This document shows, one piece after another, positions 53,689-64,000 of a stretch of 64,000 nt of DNA (the first letter of the stretch is position 1; each line of letters opens with the position of its first letter). Where the stretch lies: NCBI GenBank assembly GCA_963576725.1, contig OY755252.1, positions 48,424,840-48,488,839 on the forward strand, in the 5' to 3' direction. Under the pieces are notes generated by a model. It had not been told where the DNA came from and searched no databases. It saw only the letters and a program-made list of their open reading frames with translations. A program made the translations under genes and the position numbers. Origin of the DNA: Azorinus chamasolen. Taxonomy: Eukaryota; Mollusca; Bivalvia; Cardiida; Solecurtidae.

Positions 53689-53869
53689 GTTTATAAATTA
53701 ACATTGACCCATTTCGTTTGCTAAGAGCAACCTAACGGAGTGTGTGTGTGTGGTTTCACTCAATTATGATAGTGTACCTTAATATAAATTAACATTGACC
53801 CATTTCGTTTGCTAAGAGCAACCTAACGGAGTGTGTGTGTGTGGTTTCACTCAATTATGATAGTGTACC
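53689..53869 (+). repeat. Direct duplication, about 90-bp unit, 2 copies
   Basis: TTAACATTGACCCATTTCGT ... GTGTGTGTGTGTGGTTTCAC occurs twice with essentially no differences. Confidence 0.9.
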
Positions 53870-54112
53870 TTAACCCTTTACTCCATGAATATTCATGTAA
53901 GAAATAGGGCATGTATGAATATTAATTAGGTTAATATTTATAATGGCATATGAACAAAAAAACACTGGTTAAGACAGAATCAGAGTTGTATACTCCCATC
54001 TGCAAACATAGGCCTGATCTGATGGCTCTTACAGGAGCCATCTGATCTGTTTCTTATATGTTTGCAAAGTCACTAAAGGCAGTCACTAACGGCATATTGA
54101 TGGAGTAAAGTG
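53870..54112. mobile_element. Foldback MITE family A
   Basis: TTAACCCTTTACTCCATGAA ... ATTGATGGAGTAAAG; core GATGGCTCTTACAGGAGCCA. Confidence 0.78.
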
Positions 54113-54730
54113 TTTGTTGAAGGTGTGTAGAAAATATTTGGTATGAGAATTGGACAAAAGTGATATGAGGAGATTCATGTGGAGTTTTTTTTATCAGAAT
54201 TTTTTCATGTGAATTTTGATTTCGATGAAAACTTATTTCAAAGCCCTGGATTTGTCTTTGTTCTATAATCACATTCTCCGATTAGATTTTACTTTGTGTG
54301 TGTGTCATGACTTTTTAATTAGCATTAAGACATTGTATAGGAAATAGTAGTGTTTATAGTGTCTGAGTTAAGTTTCAAACTGCTTTATACCTTTCACAAC
54401 AGATTTCATTCAGGCTTTAGACTCATTTTAATAACACAGGGGACCAGCCTTGGTTCCCCATTTCATTAATTTAGGTTGTAACAAAAATAAAAACAGCCCT
54501 GCATTCAGTGAACAGTAATTGTTAATTTTATGCAGCTGTTGGCATATTTTAATTTTGGAATTGGCTACACAAGGAAAAAAGGTTTGAAAAAAATCTATAA
54601 TATGTTTTAACCTAGAATGTTTTCTATTGCATTTGAGCTAACTCACCAATTGTTTGCAGACTTCTGCTTTTTAAACTGTCTTTTTTCCTCTCATCATATG
54701 GTATAAAATGAAATGTGAATGAATTCTACA
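54113..54730 (+). other. Unique AT-rich sequence
   Basis: No coding, RNA or repeat ends recognised. Confidence 0.4.
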
Positions 54731-54957
54731 TTAACCCCTTTACCTGCCTTGCAAACAAAGTAGATGCAGATAAGATGACTCCTGCAGGAGCTTTCGGATC
54801 AGAGTCTGCTCTATTTGCATATGGAATATATAAATCCCATTGTACAGGTTTTGTCTAAGATTCCTGTGTAAGTTTGCCATTATAAAAGATTCAGCTAATT
54901 ATTATCCATGATGTCATCATGATGTTTCTTACATGAAGATTCATGGTAAATGGTTAA
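54731..54957. mobile_element. Foldback MITE family A
   Basis: TTAACCCCTTTACCTGCC ... TTCATGGTAAATGGTTAA; core GATGACTCCTGCAGGAGCTT. Confidence 0.75.
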
Positions 54958-55660
54958 AAACATGATGTATACAAGCAAGATTCGTGACTTGGTTGGTTCT
55001 TTTTGTTTTGTAGTTTTCATTGAGTATAAACTGAAGGCCTATACGACCACTGCTGACTGTGCTATAGCATCTCAGGTAGAGACACGGGACAGTTTCTGCA
55101 CAGACAGGTTGCATAGGGATGTTGCACATCAAATATACACTTTAATTCCTTGCCTCTTACAGACCAGAAGAAAGCAGGGAAGCATAAAGTGTGATTCTAA
55201 CCTATAGGAACTGTCCGTCTTACATATAATAATATAGATCTGAAATGCCATTCTAAAAATTCAGCTAATAAATATTTATACAATCTTTGTAGTGGTTTTT
55301 TAACAAAAACAATTACTTGCAAAGGTGGTTAAAGCACTTTCCTTATGCAACCCCATCTCTGTTAATTAGAAATAAAAAAAGTTTATTAAAACATTACCTG
55401 TATGCAAAACATAGCTGTGTATGTGACTATCCCAAGTGAAAGTCAATGTACATCTTGATCATTGTTTGCAGAATGCCATCGAAATATATGTCTACAAAAA
55501 CAATGTTTATAGAAGTTTGTCTTCCAGGGAACTTGGTGTAAAATACTTGGGAACTTGGTGTAAAAGTATTTAACTACATTCCAGCCAGAAAATCTACTAA
55601 ACATATTCTCCTAACTTCTATCTTGCTGCAGCTCATTAGAATCGCCTCTCCAATGCAAAT
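54958..55660 (+). other. Unique sequence with a short unassigned ORF
   Basis: An 85-codon frame (54950-55207) has no recognisable domain and is probably chance. A 22-bp duplication GGGAACTTGGTGTAAAA-TAC lies near 55528-55566. Confidence 0.35.
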
Positions 55661-55892
55661 TTAACCCTTTCCTCAATAAATATGCATTTCTATACCTTTG
55701 CAAACAGAGTAGACCAAGATCAGACAGCTCCTATAGCAGCCTTCTGATCAGTTTGCTTATGATGTAATATAGATATGATTCTACAGTTTCTGCAATGGAT
55801 AAAAATTTCTATGTGCTTGTGCTAATATAACAATCTAATTAATATTCATGTCATTATTTCTTTAATGAAAATTCATGGAGTAAAGAGCTAAT
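55661..55892. mobile_element. Foldback MITE family A
   Basis: TTAACCCTTTCCTCAATA ... TTCATGGAGTAAAGAGCTAA; core GACAGCTCCTATAGCAGC. Confidence 0.78.
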
Positions 55893-56107
55893 GAGTTGTA
55901 GGAAGATAGTGTTTGAGAAATAAGATTGTGATAGATGAGTAGGCCTCGTATCTACATCCCTGAATCCAACTGTAAAGGAGCGAGTATCAACAGATATGGT
56001 TTAGGTGCTCTATGCTATAGAATATACAGATACAGGTCAGCATTGAAATAAAGGCACTTTGATTTGAACAGGGGATAAGATATACAGGGAAAAGTGAATT
56101 GTGAAGG

Positions 56108-56340
56108 GTTTATCCCATTCCTCCATAAATACACCTTTCTACACCTCTGTAAAAGTCACTTTTTGAATCCATTGTGATAAATAGAGCATTTGCTCCTTAG
56201 GAGCAAATGCTCTATTTATCACAATGGTTTCAAAACAACAATTCTTAAAAAAAATCCTTTTCTCTACTTAATTCTCCTTTTCGGTATATTTATTCATAGA
56301 GGTAAGATCTAAAAAATAGCCTATGAGGGAATGGTTTAAA
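56108..56340. mobile_element. Foldback MITE family B
   Basis: TTTATCCCATTCCTCCATAA ... GAGGGAATGGTTTAA; arms AATAGAGCATTTGCTCC and GGAGCAAATGCTCTATT are perfect. Confidence 0.8.
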
Positions 56341-56379
56341 CAAAACGCCTGTTAATGGAATTTAGTGAAGAATTCAGAT

Positions 56380-56528
56380 CTTTGCAGATAAGTGGCTGCT
56401 TAATGCAGGGTGAAAGTCATGCAGAAAGCTCCTTTTGGGAGCTTTCGGCATTAAGCTGCCACCAATCTTAAAGACTGGCACTGAAACTATTTTGAATGTC
56501 CGGTAAAAAAACAGGTTTCACAGTACTG
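56380..56528. mobile_element. Foldback MITE family D, partial
   Basis: GTGGCTGCTTAATGCAGGGT, GCAGAAAGCTCC ... GGGAGCTTTCGGC, ACAGGTTTCACAGTA end. Confidence 0.6.
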
Positions 56529-57352
56529 GGAATGAGAAGATTGTACTGTAGATCCTATTTCAAGTGATTATTTACTGCAGATGGTTGCTGAATGTAAGGC
56601 AAAAGAAGTACCAGGTCTGAATTGGCCTTTTTTGGTGTCTACACGTCCGTTAAAAGGACCCATTCTCAATGCAAAATAGGTAATAATTTTCCCAGTCTTG
56701 GGGTGGAAATCCCAATAAAGACCAAATTTGAATTAAAATGCAAATTAATGGAAAATGGGACCAAAAATGCTTTCCATTGAGTTTAATCCCAATTTTTAAA
56801 ATGCATTTTCTCAAAAATTGCCAGAAAAAAGTCCTGACGGAGTACACTAGCCAGTATTAAGCAACCACCTGCATTATAGGAACTTTCTGATCAGTGTCAA
56901 AAATTCCCTTCTTCATTGGCCATTATAAAAAAGAACCATGAGCTACTTTTCATATTGAACCGTGTTGTACTTTTTGCATATAATGCTGTACATAATAATA
57001 TCAAATGTTCAAATGCTATATCATGTTGAAATTTGGATTTACATTTACAGACTGTAAATAAGTAAAGTGTGATTTTGAAAGTTTCTGTATAGAAACCAAA
57101 CTGCAAACAATTTGTGTGTATATAAATGTAGTGATTGTTTCCTGTATAGAACATTCTTTCATCAGCATTTTCGTTTTTCCTCTCTTGTTGTCATCATCAT
57201 CATATTCTTTCATCTATTTAGTGCCAATTGCCTTTATCATATTAACATGCTTTTATGTAAGACTAGTTATATATATATATACTTAATCTGTTTACTGTCA
57301 CAGGATTAAAATATGAATCAGTTTGAATCAAGATCCTTAACAAGCTTGATAT
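56529..57352 (+). other. Unique AT-rich sequence
   Basis: Nothing recognised beyond simple AT repeats near 57270-57282 (TATATATATATA). Confidence 0.4.
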
Positions 57353-57560
57353 TTAACCCTTTACTCCATAAATATGCCTTTCTACGCCTCTGCAAACAGT
57401 AGACCCAGATCAGACAGCTCCTGTAGGAGCCGTCTGATCAGTGTCTGTTCTGTTTGACTATGATATAATATATATATATACATGTGCCATCAAAAAAATC
57501 ATAATTAATATTGAAGACATTGGTGTTTCTTAAATGAATATTCATGGAGTAAAAGGTTAA
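57353..57560. mobile_element. Foldback MITE family A
   Basis: TTAACCCTTTACTCCATA ... TTCATGGAGTAAAAGGTTAA; core GACAGCTCCTGTAGGAGCCG. Confidence 0.82.
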
Positions 57561-57639
57561 AATGGCACCATGTACAGCATAAGATAGAGGGAAGATAATT
57601 TACTAATAATTTTCTACATTCCCAAAAGTTAGATACACT

Positions 57640-58230
57640 AGTATACACTTAAACCGTTTACCAACAGAGTAGACCCTGATCAGAGGGCTCGTACAGAAGC
57701 TGACGATCTAGGTCCCGTCTTAAAAGTGTCTGTACGGTAAACGGTTAATGCACGGTAAACGGTTAATGCTGTTAAAGGCATCTACTTGAGTAGCCAAATC
57801 TTCAGGCTTGTTGGATCGGGATCAAACATGTCTGTTGATGTGGATGATCACACTGTACAAATAGTACCGTCTTCACATGTATAATATGAGTTTCATTATT
57901 TGTAAGATGTTAACAATATTTTTACCCATGTTATCAGACTCCATAGACTTTATACGGGCCCTATCAATGGGGAAAAAATGGAAACACTGGGAAATAAGCA
58001 AACTGTAGACCCTATCAATGGAAAAAAGGAGGCACTGGGAAAGAAGCAAACTGTAGACCCTATGGGAATGAGCATGAAGAGTGTTTAACATGTTTGTTAG
58101 TTGCTAGAATCAACAGCATTTTATCTACTAGACTGAATACTGCAATTTGAATTTGGTAGATAATTACGGTCTACAGTGAATACCAAGTATTCAGACAGTC
58201 AAACATAATGCACTCCACTCTTTGCTAATA
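57640..58230 (+). other. Family A relic and unique sequence
   Basis: GTTTACCAACAGAGTAGACC near 57656 is a family A relic ending CGGTAAACGGTTAATG (duplicated at 57735-57768). 57950-58070 has two copies of a (A/C)CCTATCAATGG...GGCACTGGG segment. Confidence 0.4.
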
Positions 58231-58432
58231 CAGTAAAACCTCTCTATAACGGCCACTAAATTGTGTTAATTAGTTGGTATCTAGGGCAGGTGGCTGCTTA
58301 AAGTAAGGTGAAACTAAAACAGAACGCTCCTATAGAAACATTGTTTTGCTTTCACCTTGCTTTAAGCAGCCACCTATCTTTAACACAAAATACTTGATGT
58401 AATTTAGGGGCAGTTATAGAGAGGCTTTACTG
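58231..58432. mobile_element. Foldback MITE family D, complete, TA-flanked
   Basis: CAGTAAAACCTCTCTATAAC ... GTTATAGAGAGGCTTTACTG with TA on both sides; arms GGCAGGTGGCTGCTTAAAG and CTTTAAGCAGCCACC. Confidence 0.83.
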
Positions 58433-61270
58433 TATGTTATTAAACTGGTTTGACAGGAGAGATTGGGTGTCTGAATGCTTAAGGGTAAGTGCGAGTGCAC
58501 TTTATTCCTATGACATGGCTTGTATAAAGTATTGCCAGACAGTTTATGAGGATTAGTTAATCATACCACATAACAACAATCTCATCCACTCCATAATCTT
58601 TCCCGCAAGCCTCTTGTTCGAAAAATAGTCTCCCCCGCAAGCCTCTTGTTCGAAAAATAGCGGAGACTATGTGATTGACCACATAAACATGTAATCGACA
58701 AAGTCTATTCTCCTAGGGTTGTAAATGAAAGTATATTGTTTTGTATGTAAATCTAACTGCGGTTGTCGAGTTTTTAACTGATGTAGCCTATCATTTGCTC
58801 TCTCTCGTGCATTCTCTATCATGCTCTATATCTGTTGTCATGGAAACCAGGTTAATGTTAGGCCCTCAGTGTATATAGGAAAATTTTATTTATTTATAAA
58901 ATTTTGTACACTTGCGAAAGGTGATTTGACCTGGTTGACTTTTGGCCAGAGTTATAATATTTTTATTTTTAATAAAATAAGAAGCATCTTCGGAGAGACA
59001 GAATAGTTTTTTATTTGTCGGAGAGAAGGACATGTTCAGAATCGATCCATTTCGTCCATTGTACATTTTTTCGTTTTCTTGCGCTGTTTATTCATAGGTT
59101 TATTTCATGCACAAATATCATTTAAAATGAAATAAAACATGGATGTAAATTTTCTTCGGGTTTTATTTACAAGGTTAATCCTTTTTCTGATAATAGATGC
59201 CTGTGCAAACAGACCTGAGTCAAACCGCTCCTGTAGGAGCTCTCTGATCATGGTCAGGTTAGTTGATATCAAATATATTCTTTCATAAGATATGCTTGAG
59301 GTAAGGCGTTAACCTCAAATTCAGAAACAATTTATACTAGTAGTCTACATGTAATTGGATCTCAGCCTCTTTAGCTCAACATAATATAGACCATTTTTTT
59401 TATCTTCTAGATTTCATTTATTGCATCAACTGGTTGTGTATAGGTTTTGTTATTTACAACTTATAATATCCGTTTTATTTACGCATATTTTTCTAGAGAG
59501 GAGTGAATTTTTATACACAGAAATTCAAAAGAGAGTTCTCGAGAAATTGTTTAATGGTCCATGCTTACAAATTTATCCCATTTGTCTTGATTCAAAGACA
59601 TTGGGTGTTTTTGTCATGGTAGCAACTACGTAGCATTTATCTCTACCCGATTTCCTGATTTCAAGAATCACAACCACAGTTTTGTACCTGATGAGACTCT
59701 AAGTAACTTGGCGTCTGATCTGGATCCAAATTGTTTGCTTATTGAGATATGTAATATACCATGGTCAAAGCTTACTACAAAAAGTTTGCAAATGGCAGAC
59801 AGGTGGCAACTATCAGGATATGGGTTCATTCCGTACTATGCATAATTTGATTTTTTTCTTAGAATTACAAATATGAAAATTATATGTATCTGTATATAAA
59901 TTTAATTATAAATTATATTTTTGTGAAATCATTGTATATAGTAACTTGTACAAGTGTACTGATACTATGAGCATATTTAAAATATATTTGTTTTAACCTT
60001 TGGAACACAACGACAAATTGATGACATTTTAACCCTTTCCTCATAATATTCATTATTTAAACTGAAAAATTGATTTTTTTTGCCATTTCAGAAACTAGAA
60101 TCGGATCTATATTATATAGTTCCTGAAGCAAACAGTAAACACAGACAGGTCTGGTCTTGGTCTGCTCTGTTGGCAAAGGTGCCAAAAGTTGTCTGAGGGA
60201 AAGGGTTAAAGTTATATTCTGCTTATTTCTTGTATAAATCAATATCAACTTTGTTGATTACATGGAAATGTTTCGGAACAACAAATGCTGATGTGTGTTA
60301 AGTGTGAAAAGACTGTAATACTGTACGTACTTGTACATCGAGAACAGATTCCGTGTATGGCATTTCTGTTGGTTTTGATACACACAACTCATTCTGATTG
60401 TGAACTTATTTTGTTATGCAAAATTGGCAAAAATATGAGCAGCGTACATCTTAAAATGTCAAAATAGACCGTTGCTATTCTGAGTGTAATATGGAATGAT
60501 TGTGGAAGCAAATGCCGTCATCAATTTGTCTGTAGCATTCCTAACAGTAGTGCATGTCTGTTTTTCTGCAGACTTCTAAAATTCCATCAGTAAATTCTAG
60601 CATTTCAGTTAACTTATGCAACAAAGCTTTTTCCTGCTTACTGCAAAAAGCTTTTTATAGAGCTTTTTACTTCAGTTTCACAGGACTCCGTCTCTATGGG
60701 TTTGTAAGCAAAGACCTTGATCAAACTGCACCGTTAACTGAAACTTGTTTGTTGAGTTTAGTCTTTTCCTTGTAGCGCTGCTCATTACAACTGCCTTTTT
60801 GTAGCGTGATAAGACAACCCATTCATTAGATACTACATAGTTTCTATGTAGGTCTTTTTTGTGTTTGTTCACTTTGATTCTGATTATGTCCCCTATGCTT
60901 GATCTATTAGAATGTACACTTTGATGGAATAAAGATTGCTTCATAAAATATTACCAAAAGTTTGTTTTTAAACACGACCTGAAAAAGCTGAAAATCGTGC
61001 ACTCTACCCTGAGCTAAAAGCTATTCCATGATAAGTATTTGAGGGCATTAATTATCATTCCATTATTTCTCTGCATCATTTGGTTGAAATCCATTCAGCA
61101 GAAATTGTTACCTACAAATCATTCCGCTCATTTGACCCATTTATGCTATGGACTGGAACGATTTATATAAATTTAATTGGCGGGGTCACCCGTTATTTTT
61201 AAAATCCATTAAAATTTTAATATTAGTTATAGCTTGTGTGACCTATTTATGCAATCAACCACTGGGGACC
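58433..61270 (+). other. Mostly unique AT-rich sequence downstream of the gene
   Basis: Degraded family A pieces near 59190-59250 and 60030-60210 and a 39-bp direct duplication (CCCGCAAGCCTCTTGTTCGA) near 58600-58660. No convincing coding region; the short frames lack known domains or splice-linked partners. Confidence 0.4.
60928..60933 (+). promoter_or_regulatory. Candidate polyadenylation signal AATAAA
   Basis: AATAAA in a relatively unique stretch (60210-61270), followed by a T-rich tract. Another AATAAA lies at 59131-59136. Either could end a long 3' UTR of the adhesion gene or belong to nothing; only transcript data could tell. Confidence 0.2.
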
Positions 61271-61306
61271 GTCACAATGAAGTATGAACCTCGACAGAAA
61301 AAAAAA

Positions 61307-61351
61307 TATGAACACTAGATATATAGACATACATGTATATCTAGTGTTCAT
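61307..61351. repeat. Perfect 17-bp inverted repeat beside the terminal array
   Basis: TATGAACACTAGATATA and TATATCTAGTGTTCATA with a 12-bp loop, three bases before the next element. Confidence 0.75.
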
Positions 61352-61353
61352 AC

Positions 61354-63890
61354 ATTTTTATGCCCCCAAAGCTAGGCTTTGGCGGCATATAGTGATCGCA
61401 CCGTGCGTGTGTGGGTGGGTGTGGGTGTGTGTACCTTTTGTCCGGAGTATATTTCCTTTGTCACATCAGCTACGGATACCAAATTCGGTGTGCGAGTTCA
61501 TTTTGGGATGGGGGAGTGTCGCGTACCATTTTCATGTCACTGTGACCTTGACCTTTGACCTTGATTTTACAAAAAGCTTGTCCGGAGCATATCTCCTTTA
61601 CCTTACCAGCTACAGATTCCAAATTCGGTGTGCGAGTTCATCTTGGGATGGCGGAGTGTCGCGTACCATTTCCAGGTCACTGTGACCTTGACCTTGACCT
61701 CGATTTTAAAAAAAGCTTATACCTTACCAGCTACAAAAAGCTTGTCCGGAGTATATCTCCTATACCTTACCAGCTAAGGATTCCAAATTTGGTGTGTGAG
61801 TTCATCTTGGGATGGAGGAGTGTCGCGTACCATTTTCAGATCACTGTGACCTTGACCATGACCTTTGACCGATTTTACAAAAAGCTTGTCCGGAGCATAT
61901 CTCCTTTACCTTACCAGCTACAGATTCCAAATTTGGTGTGTGAGTTCATCTTGGGATGGCGGAGTGTCGCGTACCATTTCCAGGTCACTGTGACCTTGAC
62001 CTTTGACCTCGATTTTAAAAAAAGCTCATACCTTACCAGCTACAAAAAGCTTGTCCAGAGTATTTGGTGTGTGAGTTCATCTTGGGATGGGGGAGTGTCG
62101 CGTACCATTTTCATGTCACTGTGACCTTGACCTTGACCTTTGACCTTGATTTTACAAAAAGCTTGTCCGGAGCATATCTCCTTTACCTTACCAGCTACAG
62201 ATTCCAAATTTGGTGTGTGAGTTCATCTTGGGATGGCGGAGTGTCGCGTACCATTTCCAGGTCACTGTGACCTTGACCTTGACCTCGATTTTAAAAAAAG
62301 CTTATACCTTACAAACTACAAAAAGCTTGTCCGGAGTATATCTCCTATACCTTACCAGCTAAGGATTCCAAATTTGGTGTGCGAGTTCATCTTGGGATGG
62401 AGGAGTGTCGCGTACCATTTTCAGATCACTGTGACCTTGACCATGACCTTTGACCGATTTTACAAAAAGCTTGTCCGGAGCATATCTCCTTTACCTTACC
62501 AGCTACAGATTCCAAATTTGGTGTGTGAGTTCATCTTGGGATGGCGGAGTGTCGCGTACCATTTCCAGGTCACTGTGACCTTGACCTTGACCTTTGACCT
62601 CGATTTTAAAAAAAGCTTATACCTTACCAGCTACAAAAAGCTTGTCCGGAGTATATCTCCTATTCCTTACCAGCTAAGGATTCCAAATTTGGTGTGTGAG
62701 TTCATCTTAGGATGAAAGAGTGTCGCGTACCATTTTCAGATCACTGTGACCTTGACCATGACCTTTGACCGATTTTACAAAAAGCTTGTCCGGAGCATAT
62801 CTCTCTTACCTTACCAGGTACAGATTCCAAATTTGGTGTGTGAGTTCAACTTTGGATGGCGGAGTGTCGTGTACCATTTCCAGGTCACTGTGACCTTGAC
62901 CTTGACCTTTGACCTCGATTTTAAAAAAAGCTTACACCTTACCAGCTACAAAAAGCTTGTCCGGAGTATATCAACTATACCTTACCAGCTAAGGATTCCA
63001 AATTTGTAGTGTGAGTTCATATTGGGATGGAGGAGTGTCGTGTACCATTTTCAGATCACCTTGACCTTGACCTTTGACCGATTTTACAAAAAGCTTGTCC
63101 AGAGCATATCTCCTATACCTTACCAGATACGGATTCCAAATTTGGTGTGTGAGATCACCTTGAGATGGCGGAGTGTCGCGTACCATTTTCAGGTCACTGT
63201 GCCCTTGACCTTGACCTTTGACCTCGATTTTACAAAAAGCTTGTCCGGAGCATATCTCCTATACTTTACCAGCTACAGATCCAAAATTTGGTATGTGAGT
63301 TCATCTTGGGATGACGGAGTGTCACGTATCATTTTCAGGTCACTGTGACCTTGACCTTTGACCTTGATTTTACAAAAAGCTTATACCTTACCAGCTGCAA
63401 AAAGCTTGTCCGGAGTATATCTCCTATACTTTACCAGCTACGGATTCCAAGTTTGGAGTGTGAGTTCATCTTGGGATGGAGGAATGTCGCGTACCATTTT
63501 CAGGTCACTGTGACCTTGACCTTGACGTTCGACCTCGATTTTACAAAAAAGGTTGTCCAGAGAATATCTCCTATACCTTACCAGCTACGGATTCCAAATT
63601 TGGTGTGTGAGTTTATCTTGGGATGGCGGTGTGTCGCGTACCATTTTCAGGTCACTGTGACCTTGACCGTTGACCTAGATTTTACACAAAGCTTGTCAGG
63701 AGCATTTCTCCTATACCTTACCAGCTACAGATTCCAAATTTGGTTTATGAGTTCATCTTGGGATGGCGGAGAGTTGTGTACCATTTTCAGATCACTGACC
63801 TTGACCTTGACCTTTGACCTCAATTTTACAGTCCGGAGCATATCTCCTATACCTTACCAGATACAAAAAGCTTAGCTATCTTAGCTATCA
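61354..63890 (+). mobile_element. Helentron-like tandem array (TTTTTATGCCCCC type) with 585-bp higher-order unit
   Basis: 5' TTTTTATGCCCCCAAAGC, TAGGCTTTGGCGGCATA hairpin, then about 15 units of 110-180 bp with TTGTCCGGAGCATATCTCC, GTGTGTGAGTTCATCTTGGG and GGTCACTGTGACCTTGACC. Sequence around 61561 recurs at 62146, so several units are duplicated together. The long + frames are a by-product of few stop codons. No 3' hairpin end is seen before the window closes. Confidence 0.7.
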
Positions 63891-64000
63891 TAATCGTCAA
63901 AGGTTCTGTTTCTAATTTTTTAAGAACTGACTCCTGTGTCATTTTTAACAGCATCAAAATTTCATGTTACACCTGCATTACATTGTATTGTTTTTCCGCC

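Noticed and set aside
61284..63875. Series of 100-190-codon + strand frames with LVRSIS/YQLRIPNLVCEFILG repeats
   Set aside because: They follow the DNA repeat units of a Helentron-like array, break at each unit variant, and have no signal, domain or splice context. Low stop density explains them.

Overview
The window is metazoan nuclear DNA, most likely from a heterodont bivalve (clam or mussel). This is inferred from intron-rich, AT-rich sequence, a spliced L1/neuroglian-type adhesion gene, and repeats typical of bivalve genomes: TGTCCGGAC/TCTG-rich arrays, AGCTCACC...CTTGTT elements with ~165-bp core repeats, and a bivalve-style DIRS retroelement. No bacterial-type genes are present.

One host gene can be followed on the + strand from about 463 to a stop codon at 48434-48436. 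I assembled nine exons by eye from splice sites, reading phase and protein motifs: first half of an Ig domain (463-606), an LDL-receptor class A module (14352-14471), a second Cys-rich/LDLa exon (18228-18419), second half of an Ig domain (25755-25913), two halves of a cysteine-less Ig-like domain (33988-34155, 40067-40300), the transmembrane exon (43565-43699) and two cytoplasmic exons (44605-44683, 48244-48436). The tail ends in an L1CAM/neurofascin/neuroglian-like segment with an FIFQY version of the ankyrin-binding FIGQY motif. Every extracellular intron is phase 1. The 5' part of the gene lies outside the window. No fibronectin III exons are visible between the Ig-like part and the membrane, and the LDLa exons sit between the two halves of one Ig fold. 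These are the most interesting points.

Between and after the exons the DNA is almost wholly repeats. A full-length DIRS retrotransposon (3549-10353) has two open ORFs, inverted terminal repeats and an internal complementary region. It lies inside an older tandem-repeat element together with two other insertions. Helentron/Pearl-like elements recur throughout: a 5' hairpin, then often a TCTG/TCCG-rich stretch, 150-310-bp core repeats, then a 3' hairpin ending CTTGTT or CTAGTT. DNA transposons with TA or TTAA target duplications include a 3.2-kb Kolobok-like element carrying a broken THAP motif. Several families of short palindromic (foldback) MITEs occur in dozens of copies, and three of them share one central palindrome. 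There are also minisatellites (32-65-bp units) and tRNA-like modules.

From 48437 to 61353 no further coding exon was recognised. This is 3' UTR and/or downstream intergenic DNA full of foldback MITEs. From 61354 to near the window end a tandem array contains many repeats of the nuclear-receptor half-site AGGTCA.
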